Positions 1 through 8,455 of a stretch of DNA of 40,233 nt are shown here, one piece after another. Below the pieces are notes generated by a model. It did no database searches. It was not told the DNA's origin and worked only from the letters and a program-made list of their open reading frames with translations. Source of the stretch: Achromobacter pulmonis (GTDB lineage: Bacteria > Pseudomonadota > Gammaproteobacteria > Burkholderiales > Burkholderiaceae_B); contig NZ_POQS01000003.1 in assembly GCF_002885955.2 (NCBI RefSeq), positions 357,478-397,710 of the forward strand, given 5' to 3'. The translations under genes and the position numbers were made by a program. The first letter of the stretch is position 1. Each line of letters opens with the position of its first letter.

Positions 1-973
1 GGCCTGGCAGCCGGTCTGCGCGGCCGCCACCGACCCGGCGCGCGCGCCCGCCGCGGGCGACGGCGAGGCGGTGCGGCGCTTCTTCCAGACCTATCTGCAG
101 CCGTGGCGCCTGAACGCGGCCGACGGCAAGCCGGCCACCAATACGGTCACCGGCTACTACGAGCCGCTGGTGCGCGGCTCGCGCCGCCAGGGCGGCAACT
201 ACCAGTGGCCGCTGTACGCCGTGCCCGCCGACCTGCTGACCATCGACCTGGGATCGGTCTATCCGGACCTGGCGGGCAAGCGCGTGCGCGGCAAGCTCGA
301 CGGCAAGCGCGTGGTGCCCTACGACACGCGCGCCGCCATCGAATCGACCGCCGGCCGCCGCCCGCCCGTGGTGGTGTGGGTGGACGATCCGGTGGACAAC
401 TTTTTCCTGCAGGTGCAGGGCTCGGGCCGGGTGCAGCTCACCGACGGCCCCGACGCCGGCAAGACCATACGCGTGGCCTATGCCGACCACAACGGCCAGC
501 CCTACGTGTCCATCGGCCGCTGGCTGATCGACCGCGGCGAACTCGCGCCCGACCAGGCCTCGATGCAGAACATCCGCGCCTGGGCGCAGCGCAATCCCAA
601 GCGCGTGCCGGAAATGCTGAACGCCAATCCGGCCGTCGTGTTCTTCCGCGAAGAGGCCGTGGTGGACCCCGAACTGGGTCCCAAGGGCGCCTACGCGATC
701 CCGCTGGCGCCGATGCGCTCGGTGGCGGTGGACGCCAGCTTCGTGCCGCTGGGCACGCCGGTGTTCCTGTCGACCACCTATCCGGCGTCCGACCGGCCGC
801 TGCAGCGCCTGGTGTTCGCCCAGGACACCGGCACGGCCATCCGCGGCGCGGCGCGCGCCGACTTCTACTGGGGCTACGGCGACGCGGCCGGGCAGCAGGC
901 GGGGCGCATGAAGCAGCGCGGCCAGATGTGGGTGTTGTGGCCCAAGCAGGCCGGGGAGCCGACAGCAAGATGA
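1..973 (+). CDS. mltA: Membrane-bound lytic murein transglycosylase A, 3' part (5' end outside window)
   Basis: The reading frame is open from base 2, so the gene starts before the window and the signal peptide/lipobox cannot be seen. MltA enzymes cleave the MurNAc-GlcNAc bond of peptidoglycan and leave 1,6-anhydro ends, acting at the outer membrane. Visible family marks are the N-terminal TVTGYYEPLV segment, the VQGSGRV motif, and the C-terminal 3D-like domain with AQDTGTAIRG followed by ADFYWG. The Asp of ADFYWG (codon 860-862) aligns with the catalytic Asp308 of E. coli MltA. The protein ends shortly after MWVLWPK, as in the family. Its stop overlaps the start of the next gene (ATGA), so the two are probably translationally coupled. 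Confidence 0.93.
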   Translation, partial: AWQPVCAAATDPARAPAAGDGEAVRRFFQTYLQPWRLNAADGKPATNTVTGYYEPLVRGSRRQGGNYQWPLYAVPADLLTIDLGSVYPDLAGKRVRGKLDGKRVVPYDTRAAIESTAGRRPPVVVWVDDPVDNFFLQVQGSGRVQLTDGPDAGKTIRVAYADHNGQPYVSIGRWLIDRGELAPDQASMQNIRAWAQRNPKRVPEMLNANPAVVFFREEAVVDPELGPKGAYAIPLAPMRSVAVDASFVPLGTPVFLSTTYPASDRPLQRLVFAQDTGTAIRGAARADFYWGYGDAAGQQAGRMKQRGQMWVLWPKQAGEPTAR

Positions 974-2139
974 GCCATCAGATCGTCGTTTGCGGAGCCG
1001 GCATCGTCGGCCTGTCCACCGCCCTGGCGCTGGCCCGCCGCGGCCAGCGCGTGGCCGTGCTGGCCCCGCGCGCCAGCGTGCCGGCGGCCGATCCCAACCA
1101 CTACCATCCGCGCGTCTACGCCATTTCGCCGGCCAGCCAGCGTTTCCTGGCCGAGCTGGGCGTCTGGGACGCCATGCCCGCGGCCCGGCTCACGCCGGTG
1201 ACCGCGATGGAGATCCACGGCGACGCCGACGGGCAGGTGAACCTCAATGCCTGGCAGGCGGCGCTGCCGCAGCTGGCGTGGATCGTCGAATCCGGCGAAA
1301 TCGAGCGCGTGCTGATCCAGGCCGTGCGCATGTTCGGCATTGCCTGGCTGGAAGACCGCTGCACCGGCTATCGCAACGGCGCCATCGAGACGGAAGGCGG
1401 CGCGCGCATCGAGGCCGAACTGTTCGTGGGCGCCGATGGCGCGGCCTCGCCGCTGCGCACGGCGGCCGGCCTGAAGCACGAGTCCCAGTCCTATCACGAC
1501 ACCGGCCTGGTGGTGCACCTGGACGCGCAGCGTCCGCACCAGGGCACGGCCGTCCAGTGGTTCCGCGACGATGGCGTGCTGGCGCTGCTGCCGCTGCCCG
1601 ACACGGCCGACGGCCCGCAGGTCTCGATGGTCTGGTCCATGCGCAGCGAGCAGGCCCGCGACTTGCTGGCCTTGCCGCCGGCCGAACAGACGGCGCGCCT
1701 GGAGGCCTTGCTGGCCGACGCCGCCGAAGGCCGGCTGGGAACCCTGAAGGTGCGCAGCAAGCTGCATGGCTTTCCCCTGACCCTGGAGCGCGCGCAGATG
1801 GTGGCGCCGGGCATCGCGCTGGCGGGCGACGCCGCGCACCGGCTGCACCCGCTGGCCGGGCAGGGCCTGAACCTGGGCCTGGGCGACGTCGAGGCGCTGG
1901 TGCGCACGGTCGCCGGGCGCGAGCCCTACCGCACGGCCGGCGACCTGCGCGTGCTGCACCGCTACCAGCGGGCGAGGGCCGAGCCGGTGCTGGCCATGCG
2001 CCTGGCCACCGACGGCCTGCACAAGCTGTTCGCCTCGCGCGCCACGCCGCTGGTCTGGCTGCGCAACGCCGGCATGCACTGGGTCGAGCGCGCGCCGCTG
2101 GTCAAGCGCCGCCTGATCGCCGGGGCCTCGACCAACTAG
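970..2139 (+). CDS. UbiH/COQ6-family FAD-dependent hydroxylase
   Basis: A 389-residue flavoprotein monooxygenase, probably one of the ring hydroxylases of ubiquinone synthesis. The N-terminal dinucleotide-binding motif is GAGIVG (residues 9-14). A VGADGAAS motif lies in the middle, and the family signature GDAAHRLHPLAGQGLN near residue 285 binds FAD and NAD(P)H. The start ATG at 970 overlaps the mltA stop by four bases, which favours this start and coupled translation. Betaproteobacteria carry several paralogues (UbiH, UbiI, UbiL, UbiM types) that hydroxylate different ring positions. I cannot tell which position this one modifies, so I give no symbol. The gene is followed by dsbC after 52 bp. 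Confidence 0.88.
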   Translation: MSHQIVVCGAGIVGLSTALALARRGQRVAVLAPRASVPAADPNHYHPRVYAISPASQRFLAELGVWDAMPAARLTPVTAMEIHGDADGQVNLNAWQAALPQLAWIVESGEIERVLIQAVRMFGIAWLEDRCTGYRNGAIETEGGARIEAELFVGADGAASPLRTAAGLKHESQSYHDTGLVVHLDAQRPHQGTAVQWFRDDGVLALLPLPDTADGPQVSMVWSMRSEQARDLLALPPAEQTARLEALLADAAEGRLGTLKVRSKLHGFPLTLERAQMVAPGIALAGDAAHRLHPLAGQGLNLGLGDVEALVRTVAGREPYRTAGDLRVLHRYQRARAEPVLAMRLATDGLHKLFASRATPLVWLRNAGMHWVERAPLVKRRLIAGASTN

Positions 2140-2191
2140 GTTACGCTAGGCCCTAGGCCGAACGACACGATATACGAGTACAGGAGCACAG

Positions 2192-2977
2192 ATGAATTTC
2201 CGCATTTCCGCCGTCCTGGCCGCCGCGCTGCTGGCGGTGTCGGCCGGCGTGTCGGCCCAGGACGCCAAGTCCGTGTCCACGCAGTCCGCCGGCCAGGCCG
2301 GCAAGGACGCCAAAAGCTACGCCACGCCCCAGGCGGCGCCGGCCGATCCCGCGGCGGACGCGGTCAAGGAACGTTTCAAGCAGCGTTTCTCCGGCATGGA
2401 CGTCACGGCCGTGCGGCGCACGCCCTACGGTTTGTTCGAAGTGCAGCTGGGCATGGACATGATCTACACGGACGAGAAAGTCACCTGGGTCATGGAAGGT
2501 CCGCTGATCGACGCCATGACGCGCCGCGACGTCACCCGCGAATCGCTGGAGCGGCTGAGCGCCGTGAAGTTCGACGATCTGCCGCTGGAACTGGCCATCA
2601 AGCAGGTCAAGGGCGACGGCTCGCGCAAGGTGGCGATTTTCGAAGACCCCAATTGCGGCTATTGCAAGCAGCTGCGCAAGACGCTGGAAGACGTGGACAA
2701 CCTGACCGTCTACACCTTCCTCTATCCCATCCTGTCGGCCGATTCCAAGGACAAGGTGCGCGACGTCTGGTGCGCCAAGGACCCGGGCGCGGCCTGGGAC
2801 GACTGGATGCTGCGCGGACGCAAGCCGGCCGCCGCCAGCTGCGACGTGCCCGAGGCCGAACTGCTGGCCCTGGGCCAGCGCCTGATGGTGCGCGGCACGC
2901 CCACTCTGTTCTTCGCCGACGGCACGCGCACCAGCGGCGCGCTGCCCCTGGAGCAGCTCAAGGCCCGACTGAACTGA
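2192..2977 (+). CDS. dsbC: Periplasmic disulfide isomerase DsbC
   Basis: A 261-residue exported thioredoxin-fold protein. A signal peptide ends near residue 22 (SAQ). An N-terminal dimerisation domain follows, and the catalytic domain carries CGYC (Cys155-Cys158), the cis-proline loop GTPT (Pro237), and a second cysteine pair (Cys194, Cys217) like the structural disulfide of E. coli DsbC. DsbC reshuffles wrong disulfides in periplasmic proteins and is kept reduced by DsbD. The CGYC active site and the N-terminal domain separate it from DsbA. An AGGAG ribosome site lies at 2182-2186. The region between the signal peptide and the dimerisation domain (about 24-50) is rich in Ala, Ser and Gln and somewhat longer than in E. 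coli. Confidence 0.93.
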   Translation: MNFRISAVLAAALLAVSAGVSAQDAKSVSTQSAGQAGKDAKSYATPQAAPADPAADAVKERFKQRFSGMDVTAVRRTPYGLFEVQLGMDMIYTDEKVTWVMEGPLIDAMTRRDVTRESLERLSAVKFDDLPLELAIKQVKGDGSRKVAIFEDPNCGYCKQLRKTLEDVDNLTVYTFLYPILSADSKDKVRDVWCAKDPGAAWDDWMLRGRKPAAASCDVPEAELLALGQRLMVRGTPTLFFADGTRTSGALPLEQLKARLN

Positions 2978-3038
2978 CCGGCGCGCGCCGCCGGCCGGGA
3001 GGCTGGCGCCGCAAGCGCCACGCCACCCGGAGACCGCA

Positions 3039-3995
3039 TTGAAAATCGCAATACTCGACGATTATCACGACGTAGCCCGGCGCTACGCCGACTGGACCTC
3101 GCTGGGCGGCGACGCCGAGGTGCAGATCTTCAACAACTACATTCCGCCCGAGCAGGTCGAGGCCACGCTCGAGAGCTTCGACGTCATCGTCGCCATGCGC
3201 GAGCGCACGCCGTTCCCGGCCGAGCGCATCCGCGCGCTGCCCAGGCTGCGCCTGCTAATCACCACCGGCATGCGCAACAACGCCATCGACATGCAGGCCT
3301 GCGCCGCGCAGGGCATCGTGGTGTGCGGCGCGCCCGGCAGCCCCGAGGCCGCCACAGCCACCGCGGAGCTGGCCTGGGCGCACATCCTCGGACTGTTCAA
3401 GCACCTGCCGGCCGAAGACGCGGCCATGCGCCGCGGCATGTGGCAGACGGCCATGCCCGAGCCGCTGGCCGGCAAGCGGCTGGGCGTGCTGGGCCTGGGC
3501 AAGCTGGGCACGGCGGTGGCCAAGGTGGGCCAGGCCTTCGGCATGGACGTGGTGGCCTGGAGCCCCAACCTCACCGACGAACGCGCCGCGGCCGCCGGCG
3601 TGGCGCGGGTGGACAAGCACGAACTGTTCGCCACGTCCGACGTGGTCAGCCTGCACCTGATTCTTTCCGAGCGCACCCGCCACGTGGTCGACGCCGCGGC
3701 GCTGGCCGCCATGAAACCCACCGCCTATCTCGTCAACACCTCGCGCGCCGGCCTGGTGGACCAGGAAGCGCTGATGGACGCGCTGGTGAAATTCCGCATC
3801 GCCGGCGCGGGGCTGGACGTCTATCCCGAAGAGCCGCTGTCGCCCACCGACACGGTGCGCGACCTCGACAACGTGATCCTCACGCCGCACCTGGGCTACG
3901 TCAGCCGCGAGAATTTCGAGGCGTTCTACCAGAACGCGCTGGAAGCCGTGAAAGCCTGGCAGGCGGGGCGGCCGGTGCGGGTGCTGAATGCGTGA
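3039..3995 (+). CDS. D-2-hydroxyacid dehydrogenase family protein
   Basis: A 318-residue NAD(P)-dependent oxidoreductase of the phosphoglycerate/formate/lactate dehydrogenase family. The cofactor-binding motif is GLGKLG (residues 152-157). The catalytic trio is Arg236 (NTSRAG), a Glu in VYPEEP (264/265) and His284 (TPHLGY). It has no ACT domain, so it is not a full-length SerA. Substrate is unknown; 2-hydroxyacids such as glycerate or hydroxypyruvate are usual in the family. The start is TTG at 3039, supported by a GGAGA site a few bases upstream and by the family N-terminus MKIAILDDY. It is probably the last gene of its transcript, because a long palindromic repeat follows. Confidence 0.88.
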   Translation: MKIAILDDYHDVARRYADWTSLGGDAEVQIFNNYIPPEQVEATLESFDVIVAMRERTPFPAERIRALPRLRLLITTGMRNNAIDMQACAAQGIVVCGAPGSPEAATATAELAWAHILGLFKHLPAEDAAMRRGMWQTAMPEPLAGKRLGVLGLGKLGTAVAKVGQAFGMDVVAWSPNLTDERAAAAGVARVDKHELFATSDVVSLHLILSERTRHVVDAAALAAMKPTAYLVNTSRAGLVDQEALMDALVKFRIAGAGLDVYPEEPLSPTDTVRDLDNVILTPHLGYVSRENFEAFYQNALEAVKAWQAGRPVRVLNA

Positions 3996-4017
3996 AATTT
4001 GCGGATGGTGGGGATGG

Positions 4018-4205
4018 GTAGGATGGGTGTAGCGCGAGATTTCCTGGGCAAGAATTCAATTGTCCGTCGCGCGTAACCCATCGGCCGGCGGCAGCCGGCT
4101 GTTTGTCTCTTGCCACGAAAACCGGCGGCTGGCGCCGCCTGATGGGTTACGCGCGCTCGATATTTGAGTTCTTGCCCAAGAAATCTCGCGCTGCACCCAT
4201 CCTAC
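4018..4205. repeat. 188-bp imperfect palindromic intergenic repeat, copy 1
   Basis: The element begins GTAGGATGGGTG (4018-4029) and ends CACCCATCCTAC (4194-4205). The two arms are imperfect inverted repeats over about 65 bp each; the left arm continues with AGCGCGAGATTTC, and the reverse complement of the right arm reads the same with few changes. The centre holds a GC-rich stem region around TTGCCACGAAAACCGG. A closely related element lies at 20699-20883. It occupies the convergent gap between the dehydrogenase and ttcA, so it could act as a bidirectional terminator. I see no coding potential worth calling. It resembles the REP/MITE-like GATGGGT...ACCCATC elements common in proteobacteria. 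Confidence 0.9.
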
Positions 4206-4235
4206 GTCCGAATCCCAAACCTCGACCCCCCCGAA

Positions 4236-5201
<966 letters not shown>

Positions 5202-5203
5202 AG

Positions 5204-5563
5204 TCAGCGCGTGATCTGGATTTCCACGCCGACTGCGGCGCAGTCGGAGAACGCCATGGGCTTGCTGATGCGCAGGCGCAGCGCGCGGATTTCCTGGAAG
5301 TCGGCCAGCAGGCGGGCGGCCACCTGCTCGGACAGGGTTTCGATCAGGTTCACGTGGGCCTGGGTGCATTCCTCCACGATGGCCTCGCGCAGGCGGCGGT
5401 AGTCGAGCACGCTGTGGATGTCGTGGTCGTCGACCGCGCGCTGGATGTCCACGTCGAATTCGGCGTCGACATGCAGGGGCTGGGTGGCGCGGCGCTCGTG
5501 CTCGAGGATGCCGATGCGGGCGTCGAGCGCGAGCCCGGAAAGGATGATGCGGCGTGTGGGCAT
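5204..5563 (-). CDS. folB: Dihydroneopterin aldolase FolB
   Basis: A 119-residue protein of normal FolB length, beginning [18 protein letters not shown]. It converts 7,8-dihydroneopterin to 6-hydroxymethyl-dihydropterin and glycolaldehyde in folate synthesis. Family features include the N-terminal [12 protein letters not shown] segment, the [10 protein letters not shown] segment and the C-terminal ISKPMAF containing the conserved Lys. Upstream in-frame codons are present but the protein begins as the family does at this ATG (5561-5563). It is the promoter-proximal gene of a folB-ttcA unit; a reverse-strand ATTGTA/TACAAT box at 5592-5597 is well placed as its -10. Confidence 0.93.
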   Translation of the reverse strand: MPTRRIILSGLALDARIGILEHERRATQPLHVDAEFDVDIQRAVDDHDIHSVLDYRRLREAIVEECTQAHVNLIETLSEQVAARLLADFQEIRALRLRISKPMAFSDCAAVGVEIQITR

Positions 5564-5591
5564 GATGAAAACCTGGATGGCGTAGCCGGGA

Positions 5592-5635
5592 ATTGTAAGG
5601 CGGCGGCGGGAAGGGGGCAGCCCGCTGGCTACAAT
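5592..5635. promoter_or_regulatory. Divergent -10 boxes between folB and the flavoprotein gene
   Basis: TACAAT occurs on the plus strand at 5630-5635 and on the minus strand at 5592-5597, in an otherwise GC-rich 112-bp divergent gap. The first is about 40 bp before the flavoprotein ATG and the second about 28 bp before the folB ATG. No convincing -35 hexamer is seen for either, so this rests on the -10 boxes and position only. Confidence 0.45.
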
Positions 5636-5675
5636 CCGGCCATGCGCGGGCGCGCCGCGGTCAACAAGGGGTGAA

Positions 5676-6572
5676 ATGCAACAGATGCACGATACGGTGA
5701 TTGTAGGCGGCGGCCCGGCCGGCGCCTCCTGCGCGCTGTGGCTGGCCAGGCTCGGCCTGTCCCCGTTACTGGTCGAGGCCGGCGCCCGCCTCGGCGGCCT
5801 GGGCAACGACAATCCGTTCCCCGACGACTGGATCGCCGTGCTGCCCGGCGTCACCGGCCAGCAGGTGGCCGCCAACATCGACGCCAGCGTGCGCGCCGCC
5901 GGCGTGCCGCTGCGCCTGGAGACCCGCGTCACCGCGGTGCGGCCGTGCAAGGGCGGCATCGAGGCCAGCCTGGCCGGCCCCGACGGCGCCGAAAGCCTGG
6001 CGCGGGCGCGCACCCTGGTCATCGCCTCGGGCGTGCGCGCCAAGGGGCTGCCGGACCACCCGCCCGGCGCGACCTGGCCGGGCGTGCTGATCGGGCCGGG
6101 TTCGCCCATCGTGGCGCAGGACTACTCGGACCTGTCGGTGGCGGTGCTGGGCGGGGGCGACAACGCTTTCGAGAATTTCGTCTACGTGCGCAACCGCGGC
6201 GCGCGCGCCGTGCACCTCTACGCCCGCAGCGTCCGCGCCCAGCAGCAATGGGTGACGCGCGCCGGCCGCGACGGCGTGCGCATCGGCCCGTACCGGGTCG
6301 ATCCGGCCGCGCGCAGCGTCGACGGGCGCCGCTACGACCTGATCCTGGTGTTCTACGGCTGGGAGCCCCAGGCGGGCTTCGCCGACAGCCTGCAGCTGGC
6401 GCGCGACGCGCGCGGCTACATCCGCACCGATTTCGCCACCGCCGAGACCAGCGTGCCCGACATCTACGCCGTGGGCGAAGTGGCCAACCGCATGCATCCC
6501 TGCGTGGTCACGTCCCTGGCCGACGGCGTGGTCGCGGCCAAGGCCATCCAGCGGCGCTGGGAGCGCGCCTAG
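5676..6572 (+). CDS. Thioredoxin-reductase-like FAD/NAD(P) oxidoreductase lacking CxxC
   Basis: A 298-residue two-dinucleotide-fold flavoprotein. The FAD motif is GGGPAG (residues 11-16), the NAD(P) motif is VLGGGDNAFEN (about 158-168), and the C-terminal FAD motif is DIYAVGEVANRMHP. The layout is that of bacterial thioredoxin reductase. However, the segment where the redox CxxC should sit, just before the second nucleotide motif (about residues 138-155, GVLIGPGSPIVAQDYSD), has no cysteine. It therefore cannot reduce thioredoxin in the usual way and may pass electrons to ferredoxin, a flavin or another partner. AAGGGGT precedes the ATG at 5676. It converges on the next gene with only nine bases between stops. 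Confidence 0.82.
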   Translation: MQQMHDTVIVGGGPAGASCALWLARLGLSPLLVEAGARLGGLGNDNPFPDDWIAVLPGVTGQQVAANIDASVRAAGVPLRLETRVTAVRPCKGGIEASLAGPDGAESLARARTLVIASGVRAKGLPDHPPGATWPGVLIGPGSPIVAQDYSDLSVAVLGGGDNAFENFVYVRNRGARAVHLYARSVRAQQQWVTRAGRDGVRIGPYRVDPAARSVDGRRYDLILVFYGWEPQAGFADSLQLARDARGYIRTDFATAETSVPDIYAVGEVANRMHPCVVTSLADGVVAAKAIQRRWERA

Positions 6573-6581
6573 CCGGCGCGG

Positions 6582-7379
6582 TCAGGGCGCCGGCAGGAAT
6601 TCCAGCACAGCGCGTTCGAACTCCTGCGGGAACTCGACGTTGGACAGGTGCACGGCCGGCAGCACCAGCAGCCTGGCGCCGGGGATCGCCGCGGCGATCC
6701 GTTCGCTGTGGCTGGCGGCCGTCACCGTATCGTGCTGGCCGGCGATGACCAGCGTGGGAGTCGGGATCAGCGCGATGGTGCGACGCAGGTCGTAGTCGCG
6801 CACCGCCGCGAACAGGCCGGCCAGCCCGTGCCTGTCGGTGGCCAGCAGCATGGCGCGGAATTTCTCCACGTTGGGCTCGCCGTCGCGCAGCATGGCGGGC
6901 GGAAACCAGTTGCGCAGAAAGCCTTCGGCGGTTTCCTTCATGTCGGGTGCCTGCAGCGTGGCGGCGATGCGCTCGTCCCACTGGGGTGCCGGCCCGAGAT
7001 AGGCCGAGGTGTTGCTCAGCACCAGGCGGTCCAGGCGCTGCGGGGCATGCACGCCCAGCCATTGCCCGACGATGCCGCCCAGCGACAGGCCCAGGAAGTG
7101 GGCGCGCGCGATCCCCAGGCCGTCCATCAGCTCCAGCACGTCGCGGCCCAGGCGGTCCAGCGAATAGGGGCCGGCCGGCACGCTGGAGGCGCCGTGGCCG
7201 CGGAAGTCGTAGCGCAGCACGCGGAAACGGCGCGATAGCGCCGGGATCTGCGCGTCCCACATATGCAGCGTGGTGCCGATCGAGTTCGACAGGATAAGCG
7301 TCGGCTGGTCGGCGTCGCCGTCGTAGCGGTAGGCGATGCGGGCGCCGTCGCCCGTGGTGAAAAAGAATGCGTCTTGCAT
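6582..7379 (-). CDS. Alpha/beta hydrolase, 3-oxoadipate enol-lactonase-like
   Basis: A 265-residue hydrolase whose sequence matches the PcaD type. The nucleophile elbow is GLSLGG with Ser99, the acid is Asp217 (AGQHDT) and the base is His244 (VHLSNVE). PcaD opens 3-oxoadipate enol-lactone in the beta-ketoadipate pathway. No other pca gene is in this window, so a different lactone or ester substrate remains possible. An in-frame ATG lies 17 codons upstream, but MQDAFFF at 7379 fits the family N-terminus and avoids running into the intergenic region. It is divergent from a LysR gene, a usual arrangement for a regulated catabolic gene. Confidence 0.82.
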   Translation of the reverse strand: MQDAFFFTTGDGARIAYRYDGDADQPTLILSNSIGTTLHMWDAQIPALSRRFRVLRYDFRGHGASSVPAGPYSLDRLGRDVLELMDGLGIARAHFLGLSLGGIVGQWLGVHAPQRLDRLVLSNTSAYLGPAPQWDERIAATLQAPDMKETAEGFLRNWFPPAMLRDGEPNVEKFRAMLLATDRHGLAGLFAAVRDYDLRRTIALIPTPTLVIAGQHDTVTAASHSERIAAAIPGARLLVLPAVHLSNVEFPQEFERAVLEFLPAP

Positions 7380-7439
7380 GATGGCCTCGCGGTGTTCGGG
7401 TGAGACAAAGATTAGTTGCGCGGCCATCAAGAAGAAATT

Positions 7440-7471
7440 ACAAAGTTTCCACAGACATTGTCGGAAAAACT
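7440..7471. promoter_or_regulatory. Candidate LysR operator between the divergent genes
   Basis: The 95-bp divergent gap is AT-richer than its surroundings. It contains an imperfect dyad, AGTTTCC (7444-7450) facing GGAAAAACT (starting at 7463), and inside it ACAA-N14-TTGT (7440-7461). LysR proteins usually bind such dyads between their own gene and the target gene. This is inferred from position and symmetry only. Confidence 0.35.
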
Positions 7472-7474
7472 GAC

Positions 7475-8455
7475 ATGAGCGAATTCACGCTGCACGACCT
7501 GCAATGCTTCGACGCCGTGGTGCGCGAAGGCGGCTTCCAGGCCGCAGCCGCGTCGCTGCACCGCTCGCATCCGGCGGTGTTCGCCGCCGTGGCGAAACTG
7601 GAACGGCAGCTCGGCCTTGCCCTGCTGGACCGCGGCGGCTACCGCGTCGCGCTGACCGACGCCGGCCGCTCTTTCCACGAACGCGCCCAATCGCTGCTGG
7701 TCGAGCTTGCCGGCCTGCGCGCGCACGCCGAACAGCTGGCCGTGGGCGAGGAAACCGAGTTGCGCGTGGTGATCGGAGATTTCTGCCCGCGCCCATACGT
7801 GCTGGGGCTGCTGAGCCGGTTCTTCGCGGGCTGCCCCGCCACGCGGCTGGATCTGCACTTCGAGGCCGTGGCCGGCCCGATGGAACGCCTGGAAGACGGC
7901 GAGGCCGATCTCATCCTGCACCGCGTGGACAAGAGCGACGCCCGCATCGAATGGGTCGACCTGGCCAAGGTGGCTTTCGTGCCGGTGGCGGCGCCCGGCC
8001 TGCTGCGCGAACCAGCGCCGCGCACCCTCGGCCCGGCGCAGATGCGCGAGTACACGCAGTGCGTCATGCGCGATACCGCCAGGCATACGCCGCCGCGCGA
8101 CTACTTCACCATCGCCGGCGCGCGCCGCTGCACGGTCGCGGACCAGCTCATGAAGAAAGAGATCATCCTGCAGGGCATGGGCTGGGGCCATCTGCCGCGC
8201 TTCCTGGTCGAAGAGGAATTGCGCGACGGCCGGCTGCTGTCCATCGCCAATCCGCATCTGCCGGGCAGCGTCGAGGAACTGGTGGCGGCGCGGCGCGCCG
8301 ACCGGGCGCAGGGGCCGGTCTCGAACCGCCTGTGGCGCTATCTGCAGCAGGCCGCGCCGGCCCTGCGACGCGCGCTGCGCGGCGGGCCGCAGGCGTCCGG
8401 CCGCCAGGCCGTCAAGTCAGCACGCACTCCGAGGCGTCCGGCGCGGCCAGCCTGA
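7475..8455 (+). CDS. LysR-family transcriptional regulator
   Basis: A 326-residue regulator. The N-terminal winged helix-turn-helix (about residues 4-63, LHDLQCFDAVVREGGFQAAA then HPAVFAAVAKLERQLG) is followed by the effector-binding domain from about residue 90. ATG at 7475 matches the family N-terminus; upstream in-frame codons fall in the regulatory gap. It probably controls the divergent enol-lactonase-like gene, with an unknown, probably aromatic or organic-acid, effector. The basic C-terminal tail ([18 protein letters not shown]) overlaps the 3' end of the convergent M61 peptidase gene by 44 bp and is longer than usual for the family. Confidence 0.87.
   Translation: MSEFTLHDLQCFDAVVREGGFQAAAASLHRSHPAVFAAVAKLERQLGLALLDRGGYRVALTDAGRSFHERAQSLLVELAGLRAHAEQLAVGEETELRVVIGDFCPRPYVLGLLSRFFAGCPATRLDLHFEAVAGPMERLEDGEADLILHRVDKSDARIEWVDLAKVAFVPVAAPGLLREPAPRTLGPAQMREYTQCVMRDTARHTPPRDYFTIAGARRCTVADQLMKKEIILQGMGWGHLPRFLVEEELRDGRLLSIANPHLPGSVEELVAARRADRAQGPVSNRLWRYLQQAAPALRRALRGGPQASGRQAVKSARTPRRPARPA

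Noticed and set aside
4018..4205. The palindromic element as an insertion sequence
   Set aside because: It has no transposase gene and I could not see a convincing target duplication; a non-coding REP/MITE-like unit fits better.
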